Made by a program: the position numbers and the translations under genes
Source of the DNA: Dyella subtropica
GTDB lineage: Bacteria; Pseudomonadota; Gammaproteobacteria; Xanthomonadales; Rhodanobacteraceae
Direction: 5' to 3'
Assembly (NCBI RefSeq): GCF_026283965.1
Contig: NZ_JAPDPD010000017.1
Span: 62,001 to 126,000, forward strand
Length of the DNA stretch: 64,000 bases
Part shown: positions 1-8,384 of the stretch, piece after piece
How positions within the stretch are numbered: the stretch's first letter is position 1
Layout of the letters: every line of letters begins with the position of its first letter
The notes under the pieces: model-generated
Told to the model about the DNA's origin: nothing
What the model saw: the letters and a program-made list of their open reading frames with translations, nothing else
The model's database searches: none

Positions 1-2
1 GG

Positions 3-170
3 GTATACCTGGGCTACTTCGGCGCCAACAACCACGAATGGCTAGTGATGTGGATACGCCGCGGCCAGAGCAGCCTGTGGGTGCTCGGCGGCATCGTGCT
101 ATTGGCATTACTGGTGTTGTGGTGGCGGCACAGGCGGCGCACCGCCCAGTGCGAGGCTTCGGATTCCTGA
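3..170 (+). CDS. C-terminal fragment of a membrane protein, possibly DedA/VTT family (partial)
   Basis: The open frame enters from the left edge and ends at TGA 168-170, giving 55 residues. A short aromatic stretch (YLGYFGANNHEWL) is followed by one strong hydrophobic helix (about 16 residues ending LLVLWW) and a basic tail (RHRRR), so the C-terminus is probably cytoplasmic. A glycine-rich YLGYF segment followed by a last helix and a basic end is what DedA/SNARE-associated membrane proteins look like, but too little is present to be firm. The polypeptide could be another multi-pass membrane protein. The next gene starts 76 bases downstream. Confidence 0.45.
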   Translation, partial: VYLGYFGANNHEWLVMWIRRGQSSLWVLGGIVLLALLVLWWRHRRRTAQCEASDS

Positions 171-245
171 TCTCGCTACACACCCAGACGGTGTTGCTGC
201 GTGACAGTCTCGAAATCGAACTTGAAGCATAAGCGGAGCGCACCG

Positions 246-707
246 ATGAGCGAACAGATCGTTGTACGGCCGGTAGCCAAAGAAGACTTCACTGCCTGGA
301 AGCCGCTATGGGATGGCTACAACGCGTTCTACGGCAGGAAGGAGCAAACCGCGTTGCCGGAAGAGATCACGCAAACCACCTGGGCGCGCTTCTTCGACGA
401 CAACGAACCGGTGCATGCACTGGTCGCTGAGAGTAACGGCCAACTGCTTGGCCTCGTGCACTTCCTGTTCCATCGAAGCACTACGCAGATCGGCCTCAGC
501 TGCTACCTGCAAGACCTGTTCACCACGGAAGCCGCCCGTGGCAAGGGCATCGCGCGCGCACTGATCAACGCAGTCTACGAGTCCGCAAAACGCGCCGGCT
601 CTCCTCGGGTCTATTGGCAGACCCACGAAACCAACGCCACGGCGATGCAGCTGTACGACAAGGTGGCGGAGAAGTCAGGCTTCATCGTGTATCGCAAGCT
701 GCTCTGA
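246..707 (+). CDS. GNAT family N-acetyltransferase
   Basis: A 153-residue single-domain acetyl-CoA-dependent acetyltransferase. The start at 246 (MSEQIVVRPV) is preferred over an in-frame ATG at 201 because GCGGAG lies just upstream and GNAT proteins begin directly with the first beta strand (IVVRPVAKEDF). The acetyl-CoA pyrophosphate-binding motif A is visible as TTEAARGKGIARALI, preceded by the beta-4 strand CYLQDLFT, and the motif B region follows (VYWQTHETNATAMQLYDKV, ending GFIVYRKLL). The substrate cannot be told from sequence; small GNATs act on amines, amino acids, antibiotics or protein N-termini. It appears to be monocistronic. Confidence 0.88.
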   Translation: MSEQIVVRPVAKEDFTAWKPLWDGYNAFYGRKEQTALPEEITQTTWARFFDDNEPVHALVAESNGQLLGLVHFLFHRSTTQIGLSCYLQDLFTTEAARGKGIARALINAVYESAKRAGSPRVYWQTHETNATAMQLYDKVAEKSGFIVYRKLL

Positions 708-1272
708 TGCGTTGAGCTGCACGTCCACACCGATAAGGCGCCCAAGCGACACAAGAACGTGCGAGCGCATCGCCGGATGAGCCACTTCCCAAAGCTCCTG
801 CAGGGCCCGTGTTATCTGTCCAGCCATCCCATCGACGCGGAGCGCATCGCGCGCACCAACACGGCCTCCCAAGCATTTCGGGCAACGCACCAGCACTAGC
901 CAGCCAAAAGCGCCGACGCCAAACTATGTCTTCATCGTGTACAAGGACGTGACACATTTCATGCGACGCATCACCGCCGCCTTCTTTCTTTGCGTTCGGC
1001 CTACGCTACCGCTCGCTACGCAAATTTCTTCTGCCGACATGCTCGGCACGCCCTTCCTGCAGCTTGATCGGCCCAACATCATGCACGGCTGGATGCTTCC
1101 CGATGGCACTGTGCTCGACCAGGGCAACGCGAGAATCGCAGTGTCACTGAAAGATGGCACAACGAAACAGAATCCGCGGCTGTAGCACCGCTGCCATCTC
1201 AAGGCAAAGCGCAGAGGCTTTGATCGTCATCAACAGCCGCGCTGCCACTCAAAGAACGTAAAGGAATCACGT
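708..1272. other. 565-bp gap without a supported gene
   Basis: Open frames here are short and match no family I recognise. A plus frame from 937 (82 residues; alternative ATG at 961 with a weakly signal-like start MRRITAAFFLCV) and minus frames at about 675-957 exist, one beginning MLVRCPKC. None has a good Shine-Dalgarno sequence. They may be gene remnants. The last 30 bases hold the leader of the downstream serine hydrolase (AAAGAACGTAAAGGAATCACGT before ATG 1273; only AAAGGAAT is Shine-Dalgarno-like). Confidence 0.4.
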
Positions 1273-2442
1273 ATGGGCAAGTCCACCTATTTTGCTTTAT
1301 CCGCCTGGCTCAGCCTTTTCATCGGCCTGCCGATGCAAGCCACGGCCCGAACCGAGCAAGCCCCGCCCACCCTTGGTCGCGCACTCCAGTCCATGCAGGC
1401 CAAGTCCGTACTGCCCGGCTTCTGCGTGGCCGTGGTGGACGCCGGTGGCGTGCGATATGCGCAAGGGTTCGGCTATGCGGATATCGCGCAGAAGCGCCCG
1501 TATACGGCCGATACCGTCCAGCCTGTGGCTTCGATCAGCAAAACCCTGATCGCGGTGTCGCTGATGCAGATGGTGGAGAACGGGTCGCTCGCGCTGGACG
1601 CGGACGTCGATACCGCATTGCCGTTCGCCGTCAGGAATCCAGGCGCGCCCTCGACTCCGATCACGCTTCGTCAATTGGCGACGCACACATCCAGCATCGT
1701 CGATCGCGAACCTTTCTATAGCCAAAGCTATGTCAAAGGCGCCCCCGCTTTCGACATCAAGGCCTCGCTAAAGTCTTACCTCGACCCCAAGGGCGCTAAC
1801 TACGACAAGGCGAATTTCAGCAAGGCTCGCCCTGGTACCACCTACAAGTACAGCCAGTTCGGATCCGCGTTGGCCGCACTGGCTATAGAGACGAAGGCAG
1901 GCACACCCTATCGGCTGTACACGCAAGAGCACATTTTCCGGCCGCTGAACATGGACGCGACGGGTTGGTTCCCAGGCGATGCCCATGGATCGATGGCGAC
2001 GCTTTATGACAAGAGCAAAGCGGCGATCGCGCCTTACGCTTTCCCGGCCTACCCCGGTAGCGGCCTCTATACCTCCTGCAAGGATCTCGGGAAATTTCTT
2101 TCCGCCATGATCCGCGGCTATCAGGGTCAGCCCGGCCTGCTGTCCGCCAGTTCGTTTCGCAGCATGTTCTCGCCGCAATGGTCGAAAGCACAGCGACCCA
2201 AAGGCGTACGTCCTGGTGATGGCCTCGATCAAGCCCTGTTCTGGCAGCGATCGGAACGTGGCGAACTCGGCCATACCGGTGGCGACGCCGGCGTCACCGC
2301 GCAGATGTCGTTCAATCCGATCAGCGGTGCCGGTCGCATCCTGATCACCAACATCAGCGACGGCGACCGTCAGGACGTGGCTCGCGAATTTGCGAACATC
2401 TGGATCACGTTGGGCAAGTACGAGCTGAGTCCGGAATCCTGA
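1273..2442 (+). CDS. Secreted serine hydrolase, beta-lactamase/class C (PBP4*-like) family
   Basis: A 389-residue protein of the class C beta-lactamase/DD-peptidase/esterase fold. The N-terminus is a Sec signal peptide (MGKSTYFALSAWLSLFIGL, AxA-type cleavage near ATA), so it works in the periplasm or outside. The SxxK nucleophile motif is SISK at about residues 95-98, followed by LIAVSLMQMVENGSLALD, typical of the family. The second motif reads YSQ where YxN is usual, and the third is HTGG near residue 335 in place of KTG. An RQLATHTSSI segment corresponds to the usual L-L-x-H-T-S-G. The HTGG form and YSQ suggest an esterase or peptidase rather than a true beta-lactamase. Start ATG 1273 is preceded by AAGGAA. 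Confidence 0.88.
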   Translation: MGKSTYFALSAWLSLFIGLPMQATARTEQAPPTLGRALQSMQAKSVLPGFCVAVVDAGGVRYAQGFGYADIAQKRPYTADTVQPVASISKTLIAVSLMQMVENGSLALDADVDTALPFAVRNPGAPSTPITLRQLATHTSSIVDREPFYSQSYVKGAPAFDIKASLKSYLDPKGANYDKANFSKARPGTTYKYSQFGSALAALAIETKAGTPYRLYTQEHIFRPLNMDATGWFPGDAHGSMATLYDKSKAAIAPYAFPAYPGSGLYTSCKDLGKFLSAMIRGYQGQPGLLSASSFRSMFSPQWSKAQRPKGVRPGDGLDQALFWQRSERGELGHTGGDAGVTAQMSFNPISGAGRILITNISDGDRQDVAREFANIWITLGKYELSPES

Positions 2443-2758
2443 GCGCCTGACGCTCGGCAAACCTGCAGACGCTCCATCAGATGGACAAGGCCACGGAAGT
2501 CACTGCCTTCTCGGGCGCGATTGATTCCATCGCGTTGCCAATGTATGCGCGTGACCATGTGGAGAAGCGCGAAGGCAGCTAGCCTTCTGGCTTCGATCGT
2601 CATTCCAAATCAGAAACACAAAATTCTGGACGATCCCGTGGTGATCCGTGAGGTAACGCAGACGGTTCGTGAGAGCCACTGAAAGCCAACTCACCTGCAA
2701 CACCCATGAACTGTCTACAGCAAAACGGGAGGCCACATGGGCCTCCCGTCTTGATGGC
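2443..2758. other. 316-bp gap between convergent genes
   Basis: No gene is supported. A 33-codon plus-strand frame (ATG 2482 to TAG 2581) could be the tail of a lost gene, but it matches nothing I recognise. The right end holds the terminator hairpin of the minus-strand PHP gene. Confidence 0.4.
2725..2749 (-). terminator. Hairpin terminator of the PHP-domain gene
   Basis: A perfect 10-bp stem (ACGGGAGGCC / GGCCTCCCGT) with a 5-base loop lies 10 bases beyond the stop codon of the minus-strand gene and is followed on that strand by TTTGCTG. The U-tract is short, so termination may be partial. Confidence 0.7.
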
Positions 2759-5746
2759 TTATTGCGCTTTCACACTGACGTCGTCGATCACGAACGAGGT
2801 CTGGTTGGTGGCGTTTTCGGTGCCGTAGAAATTGATCTGGATGGTCTGACCGATATAGGCCGACAGATCGACGGTGTGTTCGACGTAGCCGCTGGCGGCG
2901 TCGAGGTTGGACCAGGTCTGCAGCGTGACGTACTGGCCCGCCGGGTTGATCACCTGCGCGCTGAGCTTGTCGTACGCGGTGGTGGTTGTGGTTTCGGCGG
3001 TGTCGATGTGCATGAAGAAGTCCAGCGTGGCCTTAGTGGCGGTTGCCGGGATGGTGATCTTCTGGCGCACATAGTCCGTATGAGTGGTGCCGTAGCCATC
3101 CAGCCAGGCTTTCCAGCTGCCGGTATGGGCCGGTTCGCTGGCGTCGTTGCTGATCACGCCGGTGGTCTGCGTCCACGGCGGGATGCCGCTCTCAAAGCTA
3201 TTGTTCTGAATCAGCTCGGTACCGCCACCACCCGTACTGTTGGAAACGCTGAAGCTCACCGTGCTGCTGGTGCCCACGTTATTCGCTGGGTCGTAGGCCT
3301 TGGCGATCAGGCTGTGCGTGCCATTGGCTAGCTTGGTGGAATCCAGCGACATCTGGTACGGCGCCGCAGTCACGGTGCCGCTCAGCGCGCTGTCAACGTA
3401 GAACTCCACCTTGGTGATGCCGGTGGGGTCGGTCGCGTTCGCCGACAGCGTGATGGTGCCGGAGGTGCCGCTTTCCGACGCGCTCACCGTCGGGGTGCCG
3501 CCTGTGGTGTTGGAGATGTTGAAGCTCACCGCGCTGCTGGTGCCAACGTTATTCGCCGGGTCATAAGCCTTGGCGATCAGCGTGTGGCTGCCATTGCTCA
3601 GCGTGGTGGAGTCCAGCGTGGTCTGGTACGGCGAAGCGGTGAGTGTCGACTTGAGTACGTTGTCGACGTAGAACTCCACCTTGGTGATGCCGGTGGGGTC
3701 GGTCGCGTTCGCCGACAGCGTGATGGTGCCGGAGGTGCCGGTTTCCGACGCGCTCACCGTCGGCGTACCGCCTGTGGTGTTGGAGATATTGAAGCTCACC
3801 GCGCTGCTGGTGCCGACGTTATTCGCCGGGTCATAAGCCTTGGCGATCAGCGTGTGGCTCCCGTTGCTCAGCGTGGTGGAGTCCAGCGGGGTCTGGTACG
3901 GCGAAGCGGTGAGCGTCGACTTGAGTACGTTGTCGACGTAGAACTCCACCTTGGTGATGCCGGTGGGATCAGTGGCGTTGGCCGACAACGTGATGCTGCC
4001 GGACGTACCGCTCTCCGACGCACTGACCGACGGCGGGTTGCCGCCACCAGGACCTTCGGTGACCCACACCGGCGCGGACCACAGCTGATTGCCGTCTTCC
4101 TGCGTGATCTTGGCGTAATAGAAGTGATCGCCATTGGCCGGGGTGATGGTGGTGGTGGCGGTTTGCGAGGTTTCCGTCACCGTGCCGTTGCTGCCCGGCA
4201 CGCCTTCGAATACCTGCACGCGTTGCGCGGTGTGGCCTGCGCTGCTGGCGTAGTTCACCGTAAGGGTCAGCGCGCCGCTGTTGTTGAAGCGCTGGCCCAT
4301 CAGGTTGCCGTTGGCGGTGAGCACGATCTGGCCGGTCTTGTCCTCGGTGGCGAACACGCGGCGCGCGCGCAGTGCATCGAGGAAGCTGCTCAGGCTCAGC
4401 GCGGTGCCGTTGGGGATCAGCACACCGGTGCGGTTGGTGTAGCTGGCGCCCCAGTTGGCGCAGTGGTTGTCCTGGTCGGAGGTGGGCGCCACGTGATAGC
4501 CGCGTTCGAGCAGGATGTTGTAGGCCGGCTCGTAGCTGGTGCGGCTGGTCTCGGTCTCGGTGGTGTTGCTGGAGAACGCCGAACTGTTGAGCACTTCAGC
4601 CAGCGCCATCACTTGATCGCCATCGGCGGTGTAGGCGAGATCGGTACCGCCGACATTGAACTGGCCACTGCTGGCAGGATGATTGAACTGGCCGACCCAG
4701 CCGTTGGTGTTCATCAGCGTGTAGAGCGTGCCGTAATCGCTCTTGGCGGTGAAGATGTCGCCAATCAACTGACCCGAACTGTTGTACTCCCACTCGAGCA
4801 AGCTGGGCGTGTTGAAGATGTTGAGGTGACCGCCATTGCTGATCACACCCCACTCCAGGCCGTAGACGGCGAGGAAGTTGCTATGCGCACTGTTGAACGT
4901 GCTGGCCGCCTGCAACCCTGACTGGTACAGGTTGTGCGCGGTGGCCGGGTTGGCCGAGGGGTTGGTGCCGGTCGAGCCGTCGTACATGTGGTTGTGCTCG
5001 GACGTCATCAGGATGTCCAAGCCTTCGTTCAAGGCGTACTGGTAGGCATCCGCCGGGCCGTAGGCACCGCTCTGCGGGTTCTGTGCACCGACACACGTGG
5101 AGAGCACACCACCGCCGTCGCTGTGGTTGGTCTGGCTGTGCAGGTTGCCGTAGAAGATGGTGTACGGCAGGCCGCCGACCGGTACCGACTGGTTGAGCAC
5201 GGCGCCCGTCGTTTTGCTGGTGTGATGCAGTGCGGTGAAGCTAGGCATATGCGGCGCGGCCACGGTGCCGAACTTCACGTCGTACAGTTGCTCTTCGATC
5301 GCCTGCGGCGCACGGGTGCGTGCCAGCTGCAGTGCGTTCTGTGCGAGGCCGGTGCCGATGCGTGCGGCCACGTCGTTGTCCACCGCGATGGCGCGCATGC
5401 GCACGGTGTAGTAGCCGGCGGCCAGCGATTGGCCGGTACGGTCACGGCCATCCCATGCGATGTTGGCCTGCGCGCGACCCGCATTGATCGCGCCCTGGCC
5501 CTGCCAGCTGCGCAATACGGCGCCGCTGCGGTTCAGAACATCGACCTGCCACGCCACCGGCGTGCCCGGTCCGGCGCCCGGATAAGAGAACTGCAAGGTG
5601 ATAGGACGTGCAGCGGCTGCATTGAACGGCACATGCAGCGCAGCTTCGAATTCCTCGTGATCCGGCATGGTCCCCGCCATAACCGGAGCAAATACGAATA
5701 CACCCGCAGCCATCAGGCTGCCGGCAACTATCGTCTTCAACTCCAT
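2759..5746 (-). CDS. Secreted PHP-domain (CehA/McbA-like) metallohydrolase with three Ig-like repeats
   Basis: A 995-residue exported protein. It has a signal peptide (MELKTIVAGSLMAAGVFVF, AGT/M cleavage region), an N-terminal beta-rich domain (residues about 45-125, a FlgD-Ig-like WQVDVLNRSG...WDGRD pattern), then a PHP-like metallophosphoesterase domain (about 190-490). PHP motifs are seen as YGNLHSQTNHSDGGG, TSEHNHMYDG, GLEWGVISNGGHLN, GQFNHPAS and SDQDNHCANWG. The first motif reads H203-S-Q205 where PHP enzymes normally have HxH. Residues about 569-838 are three near-identical Ig-like repeats, and the end (about 845-995) looks like a carbohydrate-binding beta-sandwich (NNSFESG...WTQTTG to VIDDVSVKAQ). 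Likely role: extracellular phosphodiester or phosphoester hydrolysis at a polymer surface; the substrate is unknown. It stands alone, with its own terminator. Confidence 0.8.
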   Translation of the reverse strand: MELKTIVAGSLMAAGVFVFAPVMAGTMPDHEEFEAALHVPFNAAAARPITLQFSYPGAGPGTPVAWQVDVLNRSGAVLRSWQGQGAINAGRAQANIAWDGRDRTGQSLAAGYYTVRMRAIAVDNDVAARIGTGLAQNALQLARTRAPQAIEEQLYDVKFGTVAAPHMPSFTALHHTSKTTGAVLNQSVPVGGLPYTIFYGNLHSQTNHSDGGGVLSTCVGAQNPQSGAYGPADAYQYALNEGLDILMTSEHNHMYDGSTGTNPSANPATAHNLYQSGLQAASTFNSAHSNFLAVYGLEWGVISNGGHLNIFNTPSLLEWEYNSSGQLIGDIFTAKSDYGTLYTLMNTNGWVGQFNHPASSGQFNVGGTDLAYTADGDQVMALAEVLNSSAFSSNTTETETSRTSYEPAYNILLERGYHVAPTSDQDNHCANWGASYTNRTGVLIPNGTALSLSSFLDALRARRVFATEDKTGQIVLTANGNLMGQRFNNSGALTLTVNYASSAGHTAQRVQVFEGVPGSNGTVTETSQTATTTITPANGDHFYYAKITQEDGNQLWSAPVWVTEGPGGGNPPSVSASESGTSGSITLSANATDPTGITKVEFYVDNVLKSTLTASPYQTPLDSTTLSNGSHTLIAKAYDPANNVGTSSAVSFNISNTTGGTPTVSASETGTSGTITLSANATDPTGITKVEFYVDNVLKSTLTASPYQTTLDSTTLSNGSHTLIAKAYDPANNVGTSSAVSFNISNTTGGTPTVSASESGTSGTITLSANATDPTGITKVEFYVDSALSGTVTAAPYQMSLDSTKLANGTHSLIAKAYDPANNVGTSSTVSFSVSNSTGGGGTELIQNNSFESGIPPWTQTTGVISNDASEPAHTGSWKAWLDGYGTTHTDYVRQKITIPATATKATLDFFMHIDTAETTTTTAYDKLSAQVINPAGQYVTLQTWSNLDAASGYVEHTVDLSAYIGQTIQINFYGTENATNQTSFVIDDVSVKAQ
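3232..4041 (-). repeat. Three tandem 270-bp repeats encoding Ig-like domains
   Basis: The segment GAAGCTCACC recurs at 3251, 3521 and 3791, an exact 270-base (90-codon) period. The second and third copies differ by only a few bases and the first is more diverged. Each copy encodes one beta-sandwich domain (ITLSANATDPTGITKVEFYV core). In-frame copy-number change by recombination is expected. Confidence 0.9.
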
Positions 5747-6283
5747 TGATGTATCCCCACTTTAAGTTGTGGACTCCCCGGGGACCATCATGCAGACCGA
5801 GTTGACAACGAGATGTCGACGCGCGTCCTTGCGCGTGACAGCGCACACACTTTTGAACACGGTGATCGCGTTGACTCTTTCTTCATCGTCGATGTCGTAG
5901 GGGCCGCATCATCGCGGCGCCACCCATCACCGCCCAATGCCTGGAACAACGCAGCCGTGTCGGCGTACCGACGAGCGCGTTTTTGCGCGTGCGATCGGCG
6001 CCTGCTGTCTCGTCACTAGCATGTTGAGCATCGCAACCTGACGGATGTCGCCAAGCGCAAGCTATCGCTTCGCGATGTCGAAACTGTGCCATCGGCGCGC
6101 TGTGTCGCTGCCAGCGCAGTGGCATCCAGCTGGATCGCATGCAACACATCGGCCATGTTCTGTGCCGCGGTGATCACCGTGCTCCGATACGTTGCGACGC
6201 GACGCTGTACCTCATGCAGATCAAGCCATCCATGCCTTTGGACACATGGTGTTGGCCGTTGCACGCCCACTAGGCTCCGCTGG
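5747..6283. other. 537-bp region upstream of the M3-like gene, largely a decayed gene fragment
   Basis: It separates the divergent PHP and M3-like genes. About 300 bases in the middle are a degenerate copy of the 3' end of the efflux outer-membrane gene located at 8385-9866 (separate entry). The remaining flanks (5747-5902 and 6201-6283) presumably carry the promoters of both neighbours, but I cannot place them with confidence. Confidence 0.6.
5903..6200 (-). pseudogene. Decayed 3' fragment of an RND efflux outer-membrane factor gene
   Basis: The bases here align clearly with 8404-8709 in the intact OMF gene (for example the shared GCCTGGAACAACGCAGCCGT, GTTGAGCATCGCAACCTG and CAGCGCAGTGGCATCCAGCT). 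On the minus strand it still encodes YRSTVITAAQNMADVLHAIQ, nearly identical to the intact protein. Small deletions (about 10 bases near 6088, others near 5970) break the frame, and no 5' part of the gene remains. It is a remnant in direct orientation relative to the intact copy, so the M3-like gene sits between two direct repeats of about 300 bp. Confidence 0.88.
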
Positions 6284-8365
6284 ATGAAGACGAAGCCATG
6301 GCTTGGCGCGGCCTTCGCGCTGCTTGTTGCCGTCGGCGTGCAGGCGGCCCCTTCCACCGACCCGCTGCACGGCTGGAGCGGCGGTGACAGCGCCAGTCTG
6401 GATGCGTGGGTGCATGCCCGGATGGACGGCATCAAGGTGCAGCTCGCGAAGCTGCATGCCGTGCAGGGCCAGCGCACGATCGACAACACGCTGGTGCCTT
6501 ATGACGAGGCGCTCAATCAGCTCGGCCTGGCCTTTGGGCAGGCGCATATGCTGAACGCCCTGGGCGCCGACAAGGCCCTGCGCGATAAAGGGCAGGAACT
6601 GCAGCAAGCCCTCTCGGCGGCTGATACGGATATCACCCTCGACGTCGCCACCTACGATGCATTGCGGGCCCTATCGGAATCGGATGCGGGCAAAGCTGCC
6701 GACCCCGCGACCCGCCATTATCTGGATCGCAGCCTGCTCGAGTTCCGGCTGGCTGGCGTCGATCGCGATGCCGCCACCCGCGAACGCATCAGGCAACTGC
6801 GCGACCGGATCGCTGCGCTGGAGCTGAGCTTCAGCCGCAACGTGCAGGAGGACAAACGCCTGCTGAGCGTGACTCCGGACCAGCTGGCAGGCATGCCCAG
6901 CGACTTTATGGCCCGGCACAAACCGGATGCCAGTGGCCGCATCACCCTCTCCACCGACCAGCCCGATGTCACGCCCATAGCGAAGTTCGCCAGTAACGCG
7001 CAGCTACGCAAAGACCTGGCCACGGCGTATCTCAACCGGGGCTGGCCGGCCAACGACAAGGTACTGCGCGAGTTGCTGCAGGCGCGCGAAGAGCTGGCCC
7101 ATCTGCTGAAGTTCGATACGTACGCCGACCTGGCCATGGCGGATCAGATGATCGGCGGCAAGGCCGAAGCCAAGCAGTTTCTCGATCAACTGCAAGCGGC
7201 AGCCGGTCCCGCGGCTGACCGCGAAGCAAGGCTGCTACGCGACTTCGTGCATGGCAAACAAGCGGACACCAGCATCAGCCGCGCCGACTTCAACTACTGG
7301 CAGGAACAGTATCGCAAGGCCACGTACGACTTCGATGCGCAGACGGTGCGTCCGTACTTCCCGTTCAACGCCGTGCAGGCAGGCGTGCTCGACACCGCGG
7401 CGCGCATCTTCCATGTCAGCTTCCGCCCGGTGAGCGATGCCGTGGTGTGGCACCCTGCCGTGACCGTCTTCGATGTACTGGATGACGAAAGAAAGATCGG
7501 CCGCATCTATCTCGACATGCATCCGCGTGACGGCAAGAACCAGGGATGCTCCGCCTGGGCGCTGGTACCGGGCATCGGCGGCCGGCAGATGCCGGAGGGA
7601 GTCGTGGTCTGCAATTTTGCCGGCGGCCATCCGGACGACCACGAACTGAACGACCCCGGGTTGATGGACTACAGCGACGTGGTCACGTTCTTCCATGACT
7701 TCGGCCTGCAGATGCAGCACATCCTCGGCAGCCAGACGCGGTGGTCCGCGCAATCGGCATTCAACGTCGAGCGCGACTTCATCCAGGCGCCGCCGCAGAT
7801 GCTGGAGGAGTTCCTACGCATACCCTCCGTGCTGCAAGGCTTCGCCAGGCACTACAAAACCGGCGAAGTGCTACCGCTGGCCACCATCCAGGCCATGAAT
7901 CGCTCGACGGCCTACGGGCGCGGGTCATGGCTGCAACAACAAATGGTCTCCGCCACCTACGCGTTGCAGATGCACGACCTGCCGGCGCAGGAGATCGATT
8001 TCGGCAAGGTCTGGATGGACGACGAGAAGCGCTTCGCGCCGTACGACAGCCTGGCCGACGCGCATCCCTATGCGAGTTTCACCCATCTGACCGGCTATAC
8101 CTCCAACTACTACACCTATCTGCTGGACAAGGTCATCGCCGTGGACTTCTTCCGGCAGTTTGACACCCGCCATCCCTTCGACAGCCGAGCCGCCATGCGC
8201 TACCGGCAAACCGTCATCGCACCCGGCGCAACGAGACCCGCGGCCGAGCTGGTGAAGCACTTCCTTGGCCGCCCACAGGACATGAAGTCGCTGGCGTCCT
8301 GGATCAACGAGGAGTTCACCGACCCGCCCTCGACGGCGCAGGAGCAGAAGGTGCCCCGCTCTTAG
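6284..8365 (+). CDS. M3-family (oligopeptidase) homolog with a degenerate active site
   Basis: A 693-residue homolog of thimet oligopeptidase/oligopeptidase A with a signal peptide (MKTKPWLGAAFALLVAVGV, cleavage near QAA), so periplasmic. The start at 6284 is chosen because upstream codons lie in the decayed OMF fragment. The fold markers of the family are present, including the C-terminal substrate-binding segment HLTGYTSNYYTY. The catalytic HEFGH reads HDFGL (residues 471-475): the general-base Glu is Asp and the second zinc His is Leu. The third zinc ligand, Glu of the FVEAPSQ motif, is Gln 501 (DFIQAPPQ). Only the first zinc His survives. The frame is open end to end, so this looks like a maintained pseudo-enzyme, perhaps a peptide-binding protein. 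Sequencing error cannot explain three separate substitutions. Confidence 0.88.
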   Translation: MKTKPWLGAAFALLVAVGVQAAPSTDPLHGWSGGDSASLDAWVHARMDGIKVQLAKLHAVQGQRTIDNTLVPYDEALNQLGLAFGQAHMLNALGADKALRDKGQELQQALSAADTDITLDVATYDALRALSESDAGKAADPATRHYLDRSLLEFRLAGVDRDAATRERIRQLRDRIAALELSFSRNVQEDKRLLSVTPDQLAGMPSDFMARHKPDASGRITLSTDQPDVTPIAKFASNAQLRKDLATAYLNRGWPANDKVLRELLQAREELAHLLKFDTYADLAMADQMIGGKAEAKQFLDQLQAAAGPAADREARLLRDFVHGKQADTSISRADFNYWQEQYRKATYDFDAQTVRPYFPFNAVQAGVLDTAARIFHVSFRPVSDAVVWHPAVTVFDVLDDERKIGRIYLDMHPRDGKNQGCSAWALVPGIGGRQMPEGVVVCNFAGGHPDDHELNDPGLMDYSDVVTFFHDFGLQMQHILGSQTRWSAQSAFNVERDFIQAPPQMLEEFLRIPSVLQGFARHYKTGEVLPLATIQAMNRSTAYGRGSWLQQQMVSATYALQMHDLPAQEIDFGKVWMDDEKRFAPYDSLADAHPYASFTHLTGYTSNYYTYLLDKVIAVDFFRQFDTRHPFDSRAAMRYRQTVIAPGATRPAAELVKHFLGRPQDMKSLASWINEEFTDPPSTAQEQKVPRS

Positions 8366-8384
8366 AGCCAGGCACCCTCTACAT

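Noticed and set aside
1273-2442. True class C beta-lactamase (AmpC)
   Set aside because: The third motif is HTGG rather than KTG and the second motif is YSQ, and no ampR regulator is adjacent; family-level serine hydrolase is the safer call.
2669-5749. Long plus-strand open frames opposite the PHP gene, including 445 and 271 codons
   Set aside because: They mirror the codon bias and repeats of the real minus-strand gene, are Arg/Val/Gly-rich and lack family features.
6086-6283. N-terminal extension of the M3-like gene
   Set aside because: Its residues come from the reverse of the decayed OMF fragment; the signal peptide starts at 6284.
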